A DNA stretch of 64,000 bases from Seriola aureovittata (GCF_021018895.1 NC_079371.1:11144001-11208000); one strand, 5' to 3'; positions 41,379-51,780 are shown, numbered from the stretch's first letter. Numbers and translations are program-made. The notes: generated from the letters alone by a model not told the origin.

Positions 41379-41970
41379 GTCTTTACAAGTAGGAAGTTAA
41401 ACAGTAAGACAGAAAGGTCAACAGTCTTCGTGCTATAGTGAGACTTAAAACGTAAGATTATAATAATGTATAACACGTCCTACTTTAGTAAGGCATGAAA
41501 ACATCATAGTATAGTATGGCTAAAAAAAGTCAAAAAATGTCATTGTATACTAAGGCATAACAACGTAATAGTATAGTATGACATAAAAACATCAAAAAAC
41601 ATCATAGTATAGTAAGGCATGAAAACATCATAGTATAGTATGGCATAAAAACATCAAAAAACTTCATACTTTAGTAAGGCATGAAAACATCATAGTATAG
41701 TATGGCATAAAAACATAAAAAAACGTAATATTATAGTATGGCATAAAGATGCAATAGAAAAGTATGGCATAATAATGTTATAAAATGTCATACTATAGTA
41801 AGGCGTAAAAAACATCATAGTATAGTATGGCATAAAAACATAATAGTATAGTTAGGCATAAAACCTCAAAAATTATCGTAGTATAGTATGGCATGAAAAC
41901 CAGAAAAACGAAATAGTATAGTATGGCATAAAAACGTCAAAGAATGTCATAGTATGGTAATGCATTAAAA

Positions 41971-42203
41971 CAGCGGTTTTCAAAGTGTTAGGCGCGCCTC
42001 CCCAAGGGGGCGCCAGAGGACTTCAGGGGAGGCGCGAAAAGAAAGGAAAAAATATGTATCATCTGGTTAGCTAACTACAGCAAATGGATCGATTTTTAGT
42101 ACCTCAGGTGAAAGTGAGAGTGGGCACAGAGGCGAGCAGAAAACGGAGGAACGTTGAGGACGACGTCATAATTGTTTCTCTGTATATGCGTTTCTCTCTG
42201 TAA
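41971..42203 (+). mobile_element. 5' end of a hAT transposon with start of the transposase frame
   Basis: CAGCGGTTTTCAAAGTG at 41971 is a hAT-type terminal inverted repeat, followed by the usual GC-rich GGCGCGCCTCCCCAAGGGG. A frame starts at 42084 with MDRFLVPQVKVRV and reads 39 codons to TAA at 42201-42203. MDRFL is a typical start of ZBED5-like hAT transposases (family memory). The rest of the gene and the 3' terminal repeat are absent, so the copy is dead. Confidence 0.65.
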
Positions 42204-42400
42204 TAAATACGTAATACCTACCGAACTAGCTAGTTGAGTAAATACAATAATATTACCAGTATCTTACTTTTTTGTGGTGAATTAAAACCGAAGTTCAACA
42301 CTTGACGTCTTGCGAACAATTTCAGTCGCTCGAGAAAAAAAAATGAAAACGGACTTTCTGCGGCCGCGCGAGTAATTTTTGGAAAGGGGCCATCGTGATT
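42204..42400. other. GC-rich junction between hAT remnant and the unrecognised gene
   Basis: Contains a NotI-like GCGGCCGC, inverted CCAAT motifs (GTGATTGGCTG, GTGATTGGTCC) and a short imperfect tandem duplication of TTTTTGGAAAGGGGCC / TTTTGGAAACGGGCC around 42375-42475. It could be a promoter remnant or transposon-derived. Confidence 0.3.
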
Positions 42401-42623
42401 GGCTGTCAGCAAAGCTGGGAAAAGATGGAAACGGTAAGCCGTGATTGGTCCGCTGCGGTTAATTTTGGAAACGGGCCACAGTGTTTGGATGAGGGGCCGT
42501 GCTGTTCATTGTCTGGAGGAGGAGGAGGCAGACCCCTGCTGGAGGGCCCAGGCTGCTCCTCCAGGACACTGAAGTTAAAAGGGCTGTCCTTGTCCCACCT
42601 GTACCAATGAGTCTGGCCAGCAC
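42395..42623 (-). other. possible 3' exon of the unrecognised gene
   Basis: Acceptor TTGTGTTCCAG ending at 42624, or GGCCAG ending at 42613. From the second acceptor the frame in phase with the previous exon reads THWYRWDKDSPFNFSVLEEQ, then a Pro-rich stretch, to a stop near 42400. In the model it is after a TGA, so it would be 3' UTR. Confidence 0.35.
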
Positions 42624-42741
42624 CTGGAACACAAACACAAACAGACTGTTTTAGGACTTTCAGCTTCCATTAAAAGATAAATCACAAAACAGATTACTAC
42701 ACACCAACAGCTTTATGACAAACTCTTACCACTGAGTCAAT

Positions 42742-42916
42742 TCAAAGAGCTGAATGTCGGTTCTGAGCCATCAACCTCTGGCTGGCCAGCACCGTCTCTC
42801 TAGTGGCCACATAATCTTTGAGAACGAATGACCACCGAGTCCTCACGGTCGCTCTGGACCACATGGCCACTGAGTGAAGACGGCAGAGCTGGTTGCAAAT
42901 GGCCTCCATCAGGCAG
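42742..42916 (-). CDS. unrecognised gene, last coding exon of the model
   Basis: Acceptor TTATCTTTCAG. Encodes CLMEAICNQLCRLHSVAMWS and onward to RLMAQNRHSAL, then TGA. The exon runs 12 bases beyond the stop to a good donor (GTG|GTAAGAG at 42729), so another exon follows. Confidence 0.55.
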
Positions 42917-45900
42917 CTGAAAGATAAGATCAGAGAGCAGTGTGTGTTAATATAGATCTGATATTCATTAGAGGAAACTGTGATGTTTGAAGTGAATCTC
43001 ACCTCTGCAGACTCTTCCTTCCCAGGACAGGAGGTGTTCTTCCCCGTCGCTGCCTTGAACTGTCACCTGGGCTGCCTCTCCTGGTATCTGGGAGGGAAGA
43101 CAACTTGCTATTCCTCCTGCTCTGTCTGAGCTTGGACGTACTTGGCACTGGCTTGAGGAAAAAGGTTTTGGACCAAAAGTGAATTTTATGTTTGAATGAA
43201 ATGATAATACACAATATACTTGATCACAAGCTATGAGACACACGCATGTACCTGGGACGAAGTGGTTAAGGTGGAAACCAGAAGGTTAACTCCGCCCTTT
43301 GTCAGCCTACGAGTCTCAGCCACGGCCTTGCGCCCAGCAAAAGCAGAGCTAGCCGCCCGGCAATGACCCTGCTGCACCAATGGGAGAAGCCAACTGTGGA
43401 GTTGGAGGCTCCTCCTCTCTCCTCCAACCAATCCCGTTACAAGGTTCGAGCAGACTGATTAGCATAGACAAAACACACTTTAAAATCCAGGTGAACATAT
43501 TTTTATATCATGCAAAAAGTTAAACAAGAGCAGAACTGATGACGTAATTACGGAAGATTGCGCCGGTAGAGGATAACACTAAAAGTACTTGAACATTCCT
43601 GGAGAACTTTTGAATGTGCCTGCTGCTCGGTGCGTGTACTTCATTCCTCACGTTTCAATCTGAACAAAAGACGTCACTTTCAGTTTCATTCATGTCTAGA
43701 GACTTATCCCGACACTGAACTCAGTCACTGCAGGTGTCCCTCAAAAAGCCTTTTGAAGCCGTCACGACTGGCCACAATAACCTCACACTGATGGTTTCAA
43801 ACACAAATTTGTCCCAACCATAGCAAGACATGTATACACACACGTACATGCACTTACAGAAGTTGATCTGCAATAAAGCTGTACCACTATATCCCCATAT
43901 AGACGATAGCTGAGTCATTCTGTGAAGCAGGTGCCATTTGGGTCTGCAACATTAGATGAGATGCATATGGCACAAAAATGTGCAAAAGTCTGTTTCCAAA
44001 TCTTAAAACCATTAAGTCAAGTACTCTTGCCACGATGTTAAATGAGAAAATACTACTTACAAAGACTAACATACTATTTTTAGCCATTTTTCCTTAGAAC
44101 ATGGCAACTTTTACATGTCCATATGAAACAACTTGACATTTGTACCTAACATATCACCAATAAATGTAATGTTTCTTATCAAATCTTTATTATTGTCAGG
44201 ATTATATGTGTGCCTGACGTGATGTCACTTTCAAGGCCGAGCTCTCGCGAGTAATTAACTCCAATAGGATCCCCCAACCATCATTCATAACATACTGACA
44301 TTATGCATGAACCATCTTTAATCTGAATGAGTCATCATGGAAATGTGCAGTATGTACTCCTATTCACCACAAAATCAATGATGCTACATTCATGACAGTG
44401 TAATCAATACACAGGAGTAAGTAAAACCAGTTTAAGAAATAACATGAAGCTTTACATTGACATTTCCTTTGCCACCATGTATGGGTTGGTGAGATGACAA
44501 AATACAAAAAAAGTAATCGCTGTTGAATGAGTGTTGAATTAGTGTTTGGCATATTGAGTGACATATTGGCATATTTATTCTTGTTGCAGAAGTGAATTTC
44601 ATAAATCACCAAGGAATAAAACTTACACTACAGAGCTTTTCTCTGCTTTGAGCTGATGCTGTCCTTATAGTTTACACTGTCATGTGGTGATTGTACTAGC
44701 AGCTACAGTAACAGCAGTAGTAGCAGAGGTAGCTGTACTGTTAATATATCACAGGCTGTGGGTCAATGTAAGCTGACTCAGAGGAAATGCTGCCACATTG
44801 TGGTCAAACATGAAACTGCACCTTAATTTTGATCAAGGCTCTTCTGCCTATATAAACATTACAAATACAAAATAAGCCTTTTGTGATCAGTATGATCATA
44901 TTAACTCAGAATTGCTAAACAGTACACCAAATGCTGATCAGATCTTGATGTTGAATAAATCCAACAACACATTTGATCTGATTTCTCAAAAGAAACTATT
45001 CTATAAAACAATTATTGTGATCACAATCTTTAAGTTTTGCTTCGCTCTGCTTCTTCTAGTGGATTTGTGCATTCAGTTCTTTCTCCTAAAGAAAAACACA
45101 AATCAATCCTAATTATTGACAGTGTTTCATCTATCTGTAGCTTAATCTCAAAAGAAAGCCTGAAAAACCCCCCAAAAAATATATGGGGAAAGGTTTCTTA
45201 AAAACTACACACAAACTAAAGAAAAAAACTATACACTAATGACTCAAGCGTGACTTCATCATTTCTAAACAGCTCAGTAGAACACAAATTAAACCTTTTA
45301 GGGAATAATTAACTGAACAAACATCAAACTGAATCAGTTACATCGGTTCTCCATTTATCTGTTTTTAATGATTTCAGTTTCATTTCATTGCAACTTGTAG
45401 CTTCTGTGTGGTAATTTTTCCTAAAGATCTAATGAGGCACTCAGGTTAAAAAAAAAAAAAAAAAAGTTTACTTCTACTCAATAGTCAAAAAATAAGAGAA
45501 ATGTAATCAAAATGATTGAAGCAAAGAACCAAAAGCACTTTTCCCCCCAAAACAACCGACTGCTTCACATAGAAAAAGAACTAAAGAATGTATGAAGAGG
45601 GTAGTTACACCTCTTATTAATTATCATCATTATCACTTTAAAAACTGAAGGAGCATTACATCACAAAAAAGACAGAACTGGCGCTATGTGTTTATTTTAT
45701 TAAATTAAATGGACAAAAGTTTACAGTGAGAAACCAAAAGATCAATCAGATTTTCTGTGGATGAACAGACACACCTGCAGAATAGACCAGAATGCAATGC
45801 AGCAGCAAGGGACATGAGAACATCTCCCTCTCCTGGTTGCTCTGTAATATCTCATGTTAGTCCTGCTCATGTAACTGCAGTCAGTAGTTCAAACACAGAG

Positions 45901-45946
45901 CAGAAAATCAAAAAATAAATAAAAATTATATAATATATATTATATA

Positions 45947-45978
<32 letters not shown>

Positions 45979-48900
45979 AGGCAGAGCAAGTTTGTCATTA
46001 TAATGTACAATATATAACCCTAACTCTACACTGCGATGACACGTTTTAAGTAGACCACATTTCATACCAATTCAACTTATAAAAAATAACCCTATTGTCA
46101 TTTCTTTACCATTGAGTTTATTGTAATCACTCAGTCAATTTGCTGTTTACAGCATAATTGGTATTATCTACATGTAAGCTATGAATCGGCTGTCAGTTAG
46201 CTTCATTAGTCCTGTACTTTACTTGAACAGCGAACTCATCTCTTACAGGTGGTAATAGTGTCATAATGAACAATATATACTACATAAGTGAAAGATTAAA
46301 AAGGTTCATTTATTTATTGTGAGATACAGAGTTGTATAATATCATGAGTCCACCATGAAAAAGTTCTCTCTTTATGACATCTTACTTATTCACTCATTTA
46401 TATAATTCGTTTTGGTGAGTAGCATAAAGGGAACTTCACTCATATACTTTATAGTATACAATGACAGCAAACTAGCTGCTAGCTAATGCACAAGCTAGCT
46501 GCTGGGGGAGGCGACTTACTTATTGTGCTTGTGTCGAAGAGATTTGTATTTGTTTAAATAAAAATAAAAATAGACTTGAATCAAAACTGAACAAATGATC
46601 AGTGGTGAGGTTAAACAAAGACACGGGGAAATAATTTTGTGGATGTATGTGTATTATGATAAAGAGCAGAAAACTGTAAAACTCAGCATGCAACATTCCC
46701 AGTGTGAGACACTGACAAGCACAAATTTTGATCCTTGTAACTTTAGTGTCTCACTTTGTGGGAACTTTTGATGCAGAGTTCGACACAGTTTTGCTCTGTA
46801 TCAGGTCACAGATGATGACAAAACCCATTTCTTTGACTCAAACTTAACAGCAGATTTATTTTACAGGTTTACAAATGTTGATTTGTAACTACAATCATTG
46901 GAATTATTTGTTATCACTTCACAAGCTCTAAATCATTTTGGCCCCAATTTGGGCCTATATACATATGGAGTGAAGTCATGCACATGACTTACCATTTCTT
47001 GCTGGTTGTTGGGGACCATGAGGTGTGGTACCAGCCAAAATTGGACTCTGGCATCTCTATGAAAACAGTGACGACTGTATGAAACAAAATTACTCTTTTG
47101 CAGGGCAAAAAAGGACTTTAAGAAGCTCTTCTTTTGACTATAAAATAGTTTTGAAGCATTGTAAGGACAAAAAGGGATTTATTAATTCATTTAAACCTCA
47201 TTTAGCATGTACTGTAAGTACAAAAGTAATAAAATTCACCAATATAAATTTACTAGAGCCCGACAGATTTATGAGTGGGCCTATCACAGGTAGATCAGTA
47301 TCAGCACATACATTCACCGATAAATACTTTTATTAAGAAGCAATAATGCAGTGGAAATGGTCGGTTTTATAGGCAGATTTAATGTATATTTGATCCTTTT
47401 CATTCAAGTTACACACACTTAGTTATTTTTATTTCATTTCCAGTGAAGTTTACTGTTTCAGTGCACTGATGTCATTTTGGAAAATAAAGTTTGTTAAACT
47501 TTAAAATATCCTGCTTTCATTACATATTTATTAGTTCACACATAACCAGCAAAGCTGGAATTTAACAGTAGCTACAGCTAACAGTTAGAGTCTGTTCATC
47601 GAGCTTTGAAGTGATAAACAGTTGTTATCGAGTAGTTCCTCATTATACCACAATAAGTTCCTTAACAAATGAGACAGCAAGTTTCCAAACAAGTATTTTA
47701 ATGATAAAATTCAAGCCACATATACATATATAAATAAATCACATCCATGTTGTTTTCTGATGCATTAGTGATGATGACTTAAATAAATAAAAATAATAAT
47801 AACAGCACACGTGCTGGACCTTTTTTGCTGAAGTCTAACTTTTCTGCGTCTATCTCTCCTGGTGTGTACGACTAACATAGCAGTTGTGCTCATCGACACA
47901 CATGACAAATCTATTAGGAGAAACATGCTATTGGTTAGGTCAGGGTAACTTTCAGTGTGACAAACAGTGTAAAGAGTTCTTGTTTTTATATATAAATACA
48001 GTTTGTACTTTCACCAATTGCCTTTCCACACAGATCCTTGGTTAAATGTTTAATGTGTGTGTTTTAATGAGTTACAGTGAACCAGTTTATTACACTTGTT
48101 TGTTTTTAAGTCACTAATGCATCAGAAAATAATTTGGGTGTGATTATTAGTATACATGTGGCTTGATTGTTATAATTAAAATACTTGTTTGGAAACTTGC
48201 CGTCTCTGATGTTATGAAATCATTGTGACACAATGAAGTAATGAGGAACTACTAAGCAACAACTCTGATGCATCACTTTACTGACCAAAGCTGTGCAACT
48301 GTAACAACAAACTACAATATGCTGATGGATTTCACTCTAGTTTACAATACAGTTCTGTTGTAATGTGTTGCAAATTACCCTCAAAGTCTATAAAATACTG
48401 CAAACAAGTTTTGCATTTGTAAAAAGAAAAAACAGACTTTGTGAATAAAACCGGACAAATGACCAGTGGTAAGGTAACATACAGACACTGTGAAAGACAA
48501 AGTGCTTTGTGTAAAACTTGGTGCTCAAAGTTGACACTATTTCTACACCTGAATCTAAGTGGACAATGACAGTCCAATCACAAAGCAAAGTCTAATCAGA
48601 GGGCCGGTGGTTCTGTTGCCTTCATATCCATGGCATATCCTGAAAGGTGTAGTAGATTTTCAAGCCTGCGCCATTCTTCATCTTGAAAATCTACTACACC
48701 TTTCAGGATCTGCAGATGAGGGCAACAGGACCACCTGCCCTCTGCTTGTTGATAGTGTTACACCCACTACAGGTATCAAGCTAAGAAAGGACGACCAAGG
48801 AGGTGAAGATTACAGAAGTACAATTTACAATTCATCTTCACCCAGCTCGACCACATCAGTGAGTTCCCAGCTAAAACAAACTAGTATCCACTGCAATGTT

Positions 48901-49813
48901 AAATTGTGCACACTTTGAGTCAACACATTCTGAAGTTACACACTTGATCATTTAAGGAACAACCCATGTCACACCTTAACCCTGCCCTGACTGCCGACTT
49001 GACCTGAGTTAAGTCAATCACAGTTGGGGAAGTAAACAGTTTTTTAAAAATACAAACAAGAAATTAAAAACTAGCCCGCTCCAAAGGACAAAACCCATGT
49101 CTTGCCCGCTATACTGACTCATTTGCCAGGGTGGACTACATAAAAGAAAAAACAAAAACAGTCCCACAGCAAGAGCAGCTAATGGACCTCTGATACGTCT
49201 GTACGTCGATCTACTTACTATCGACAACCAACCTCCTTCGACCCCTTGAGGAAACAGGTCTGAAATGCACATTAACAACAGGGTCACACATAGAAATCCA
49301 AACCTGACAAGACATTACACACAAGAAAACAGCTTTAGGCGCCGCTGCCCTCGTGTCTCCCCTGCAAGCCTCTGTGAAATGAGGTGTGCACCTGCCTAAC
49401 TCCACCGGTCCAACCTGTGTTCTGCCTGAAGCCGTAAATGTCAGTCTGTGTTACCTCACCACTGATATAAAAAAACAAAAATATCACTTCAGTGATTCAG
49501 CAACAACAGAAATTCAGTTCATGTTATTAGGCGTCTCAAATTTGTGTAACGCTCTTCCTAAACAATCAATGTTTCAGTTCTATTAAATTCATTTTACCCT
49601 GCGCTTTTACAACACAGGTGAGCCATCTTCCCGGTCAAACTCCGGCGCTGTCGGACTTACCTCCGGTACCGGCTGGTTGATTCGTCCCTGCAAACAGGAT
49701 GTAAGAGGACGAGGGTTCCGGGAGACCGGCGTGAAAAAGAGGAGGCGAGCCGAGTGTTTTTACCTACTGACCGCGGACCGAGCACACCGGAATTGGTTCA
49801 CTGACGCCATCAT
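42742..49813 (-). CDS. unrecognised basic Ser/Arg-rich protein, five-exon model
   Basis: Model: 49764-49813 (ATG at 49811-49813), 49661-49687, 43252-43393, 43003-43151, 42742-42916 (TGA at 42742-42744), about 181 residues. All junctions are GT/AG and phases agree at every joint (2,2,0,2), which is unlikely by chance. It starts MMASVNQFRCARSAVS. The middle is Ser/Arg/Lys-rich (TSKLRQSRRNSKLSSLP) and the end is probably helical (WSRATVRTRWSFVLKDYV). I could not assign a family. The promoter region has TATA, CCAAT, E2F-like and TTTAAA motifs, seen in cell-cycle genes; that link is inference. The 6.3 kb intron may hide more exons. The exon 3 acceptor is the weakest part. Confidence 0.5.
43003..43151 (-). 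CDS. unrecognised gene, exon 4
   Basis: Encodes PVPSTSKLRQSRRNSKLS through RGRTPPVLGRKSLQR. Acceptor TTTTTCCTCAAG, donor GAG|GTGAGA. Strongly basic. Confidence 0.55.
43252..43393 (-). CDS. unrecognised gene, exon 3
   Basis: Encodes SWLLPLVQQGHCRAASSAFA, then RKAVAETRRLTKGGVNLLVS to SSQ. Donor CAG|GTACAT. The frame is open further upstream without an ATG; the chosen acceptor CCAACTCCACAG restores phase with exon 2. Confidence 0.5.
43394..45940. other. large intron or intergenic sequence, left part
   Basis: No exon could be supported. Contains a CRE-like TTACGTCATC (minus strand, about 43540), a poly-A run (45446-45464) and AT-rich sequence without a recognised repeat family. Open frames here lack splice support. 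Confidence 0.4.
45948..45978. repeat. (CTAA)n microsatellite
   Basis: About eight tandem CTAA units after a TATA-rich stretch. Confidence 0.9.
46540..46640 (+). repeat. dispersed repeat, first copy of a local pair
   Basis: TAGACTTGAATCAAAACTGA and ACAAATGATCAGTGGTGAGG recur with substitutions at 48434-48480. Upstream ATTTGTATTTGT also matches. Family unknown. Confidence 0.5.
47620..48264. mobile_element. fold-back element with ~160-bp inverted arms
   Basis: Left arm 47620-47781 and right arm 48107-48264 are inverted copies with scattered substitutions and small indels; both contain CAAGTTTCCAAACAAGTATT and TCTGATGCATTAGTGA in inverse order. The 325-base centre has no coding frame. Long inverted ends around a non-coding centre suggest a non-autonomous DNA transposon. 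Weak similarity may extend to 47575. No target duplication was identified. Confidence 0.7.
48405..48500 (+). repeat. dispersed repeat, second copy of the local pair
   Basis: CAGACTTTGTGAATAAAACC and GGACAAATGACCAGTGGTAA parallel the sequence at 46571-46612 over roughly 100 bases in the same orientation, about 1.86 kb away. Confidence 0.5.
48590..48745. repeat. near-perfect long hairpin (28-bp perfect stem)
   Basis: 48637-48664 is exactly the reverse complement of 48682-48709, with a 17-base loop. After a bulge the pairing resumes (48606-48620 with 48721-48735, one mismatch) and a further CAGAGGGCC/GCCCTCTG match outside. The whole structure is about 150 bases. Confidence 0.85.
48746..49620. 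other. no supported gene
   Basis: Moderately GC-balanced sequence to the left of the promoter region. Open frames on both strands show neither splice context nor family resemblance. Confidence 0.4.
49661..49687 (-). CDS. unrecognised gene, 27-base microexon 2
   Basis: Acceptor CCTGTTTGCAG and donor GAG|GTAAGT are both strong. Encodes RDESTSRYR in the frame set by exon 1. Confidence 0.45.
49764..49813 (-). CDS. unrecognised gene, exon 1
   Basis: ATGATG start, encodes MMASVNQFRCARSAVS plus two bases; donor TAG|GTAAAA. It lies about 70 bases downstream (minus sense) of a TATTTATA box and about 30 bases downstream of TTGGCGCC. Confidence 0.45.
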
Positions 49814-49930
49814 GTTTTTTTTGTCGTCAGTATTTAAATGCAAAATGGCGCCAACACTGCCCAATCACCGCATGAAGGCAGTGTATAAATAGTGTTGCTC
49901 TACGTTTCCTTGGCTTTTGGCGCCTCCCCT
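49764..49930 (-). promoter_or_regulatory. GC-rich promoter region of the unrecognised gene
   Basis: Minus-strand reading: TATTTATA (49886-49893), GTGATTGG (inverted CCAAT), TTGGCGCC (49844-49853, E2F-like), TTTAAATA close to the ATG. A second TTTTGGCGCC lies at 49915-49924 on the plus strand. Also readable as a plus-strand TATAAATA, so the region could be bidirectional. Confidence 0.4.
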
Positions 49931-50291
49931 TCCTGCTCAGTCTAATGTTACTGTTGTTTGTTTGTTCCCCACCATGGAAGTATTCTTTGAACCTAATATG
50001 TCTTATAATAGGCCTACATCTACAGCTAGATTTGGTTAGCTATGTATACTGATGTGAAAGAGGCGTCCTCAGTGGCCTTATTTTGACACTGTACAAAAAT
50101 AGATTTTTCCTTTAACTCTATTCCAGATTACCAGATATTCTGTTAATTTATATTATGTGTTGTTTTAAATTTCTTAATAACATGAATTTTTTTGTTCAAA
50201 CAAGGGAAATCTAATGGTAAAAAAAGAAAAGAAATGCCACTATGTGTTTATGATCAGCTGTCTAAATGTAGCCTATATTATGGTACTACAG

Positions 50292-50358
50292 GGAGATGAA
50301 GAGGAGGAGGAAGATATTGACAGCTTGGTTATCTTTCATAAAAGGATAATGGCATCCT
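50292..50358 (+). pseudogene. orphan exon-like segment ending in a stop
   Basis: After GGTACTACAG the frame reads GDEEEEEDIDSLVIFHKRI then MAS and TGA. It resembles a last coding exon but has no partner exon in phase. May be chance. Confidence 0.2.
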
Positions 50359-51000
50359 GATCTCAATCTCTTATCTCAACCCCATCTACAAAGAAACACT
50401 GAAGGTAATGGTTTATAACTGGCTCCTCTCAAACTGTACTGCAACTGGTGACCTTATCCTGTTGACCTAATGACACTCCCTGATTAGTGACCTTGCGCCA
50501 TGTCTGCTGCAAATAATAACCACACCCACAGAGACCTTAAGATTGATATTGACATTGCAGATTAGAATACCTGTTGGCAAATACTGATTTTGGTCCTTGC
50601 TTCCAATGTAGAGTCAACTTAAATACAGTGGCAAACAAAACCGCTGAAAAGAACATCAGCTGGGTGAATCCATTTGCAATAGATTGCGCTGTAGTTTTGG
50701 ATTTGCTCTTTACAGGTTTGAAAGAAGGTAATTATTCACAGGATTTTGCACAAAATTTCCAATAAACTCTGAAATCATCTTCTTCTTTAATCTACGTTCC
50801 ATGATTTATTTAAAACTCCCCCAGCATGAGAGCATTAAACATATGTACGACCTTTCCAATACTGTATCAGCACTCAGACACACCTTTGAACCATCAAGTC
50901 TCCTCCTCATCTTCCACTTCCAGTACTCTGTCAGCCGCTCTTAGCTGTTCACCCGTTCCATGTTGATATGAGTCCGGCATCATGGTTGCCTCAGCCGCAG

Positions 51001-51085
51001 CACCTTCCCGGGAGAGGTGGAGATCCCTCTGGGCTGCCGAGACCTTGACTCACCATACGAGGACAATGTAGCTCTCATGGCAAAG
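51001..51085 (+). pseudogene. orphan exon-like segment
   Basis: Bounded by CAGCCGCAG and AAG|GTAGAA. One frame reads TFPGEVEIPLGCRDLDSPYE and DNVALMAK, which looks protein-like, with in-phase 2 and out-phase 0. The family is not recognised. It could be a relic exon or a piece of an unidentified plus-strand gene. Confidence 0.3.
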
Positions 51086-51780
51086 GTAGAAAAGAGAAAC
51101 AGAATTTGTTTTTCTTTTTGAGGTCTAACAAACGTGTTAAACATATTTCCTTCTTTATGAAACATTTACAAAGCTGTTTTTGTCTTCATAACTTGCATTG
51201 TTCCATATCCATGTTTTCAAAAGGACTTAAAGGTGTCCTGGGGAGTTTTCTTGTAAAAAGAATTTCTGTTTCCATTCAGTGTTTCTCACGCTTTGTAAGA
51301 GCTCTAACGGACATGATGAATGCATTTCCTTCCTCATAAAACATTTTCAAATCCACAGTGCTACTGGAGCGCTGCTTTTTTTTTTTTTTTTTTTTTTACC
51401 TCCCCTTCAGTTACAGGTGAGAAACATCTCTCTCAGCTCTTTGTCCATTTTGTTGTTTCTTTGTGTGCTAGTGAGAAAATTGTTATTCTGTGAAATCTTG
51501 TTATCCATATTGTCCTAGTTAGCTGTGAATATTGTACTGTAAAAAGGATAATCCGCCTTTTATAAATAGCAACAAAGATGTAGGCAGGAGCAGCCAGCCT
51601 TTTGAACTACTTTCATCTGTTTTTGTTTTATCTTAGGGAGTTGGTTTAATGAACGTCTCTTTGTCTGTTTCACTTCGGTCAGTCAGCACTTATTTAGTTT
51701 GTTGTTTTGGCCTTGGTCCACACTGAATTCTATTGCTTTAGTTTGACGTCACAGTTGTAACTTTTTGTTGTTGAAAATGA

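Larger units (their letters stand above)
38815..41970 (-). repeat. right satellite array, same 36-mer in opposite orientation, diverged
   Basis: Units such as 40575-40610 read AAGGCATAAAAACATC, then AAAACACGTC and a TAGTATAGT-like core. Reverse-complemented they align with the left array unit but replace the GCC box with GAT/GAC (ATGGCAAAAA becomes ACATCAAAAA). Many units are 22-26 bases. It is much less homogeneous than the left array, and is interrupted by an LTR-like insertion and two SINE-like pieces. Confidence 0.92.
49931..51780. other. intergenic sequence with orphan exon-like frames
   Basis: Contains two short plus-strand segments with exon-like borders (50292-50358 and 51001-51085, listed separately) and a poly-T run (51377-51397). 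No gene model could be built. Confidence 0.4.

Noticed and set aside
25757..41970. Centromeric satellite
   Set aside because: Only 16 kb, diverged edges, flanked closely by ordinary genes. More likely an interstitial minisatellite.
46014..46030. Telomere-like AACCCTAACT
   Set aside because: A single short match next to a CTAA microsatellite, not a TTAGGG array.
49677..49892. Plus-strand 71-codon frame over the GC-rich promoter region
   Set aside because: It overlaps the minus-strand promoter and exon 1, and its TATA-like box lies downstream of the frame. No resemblance to a protein family.
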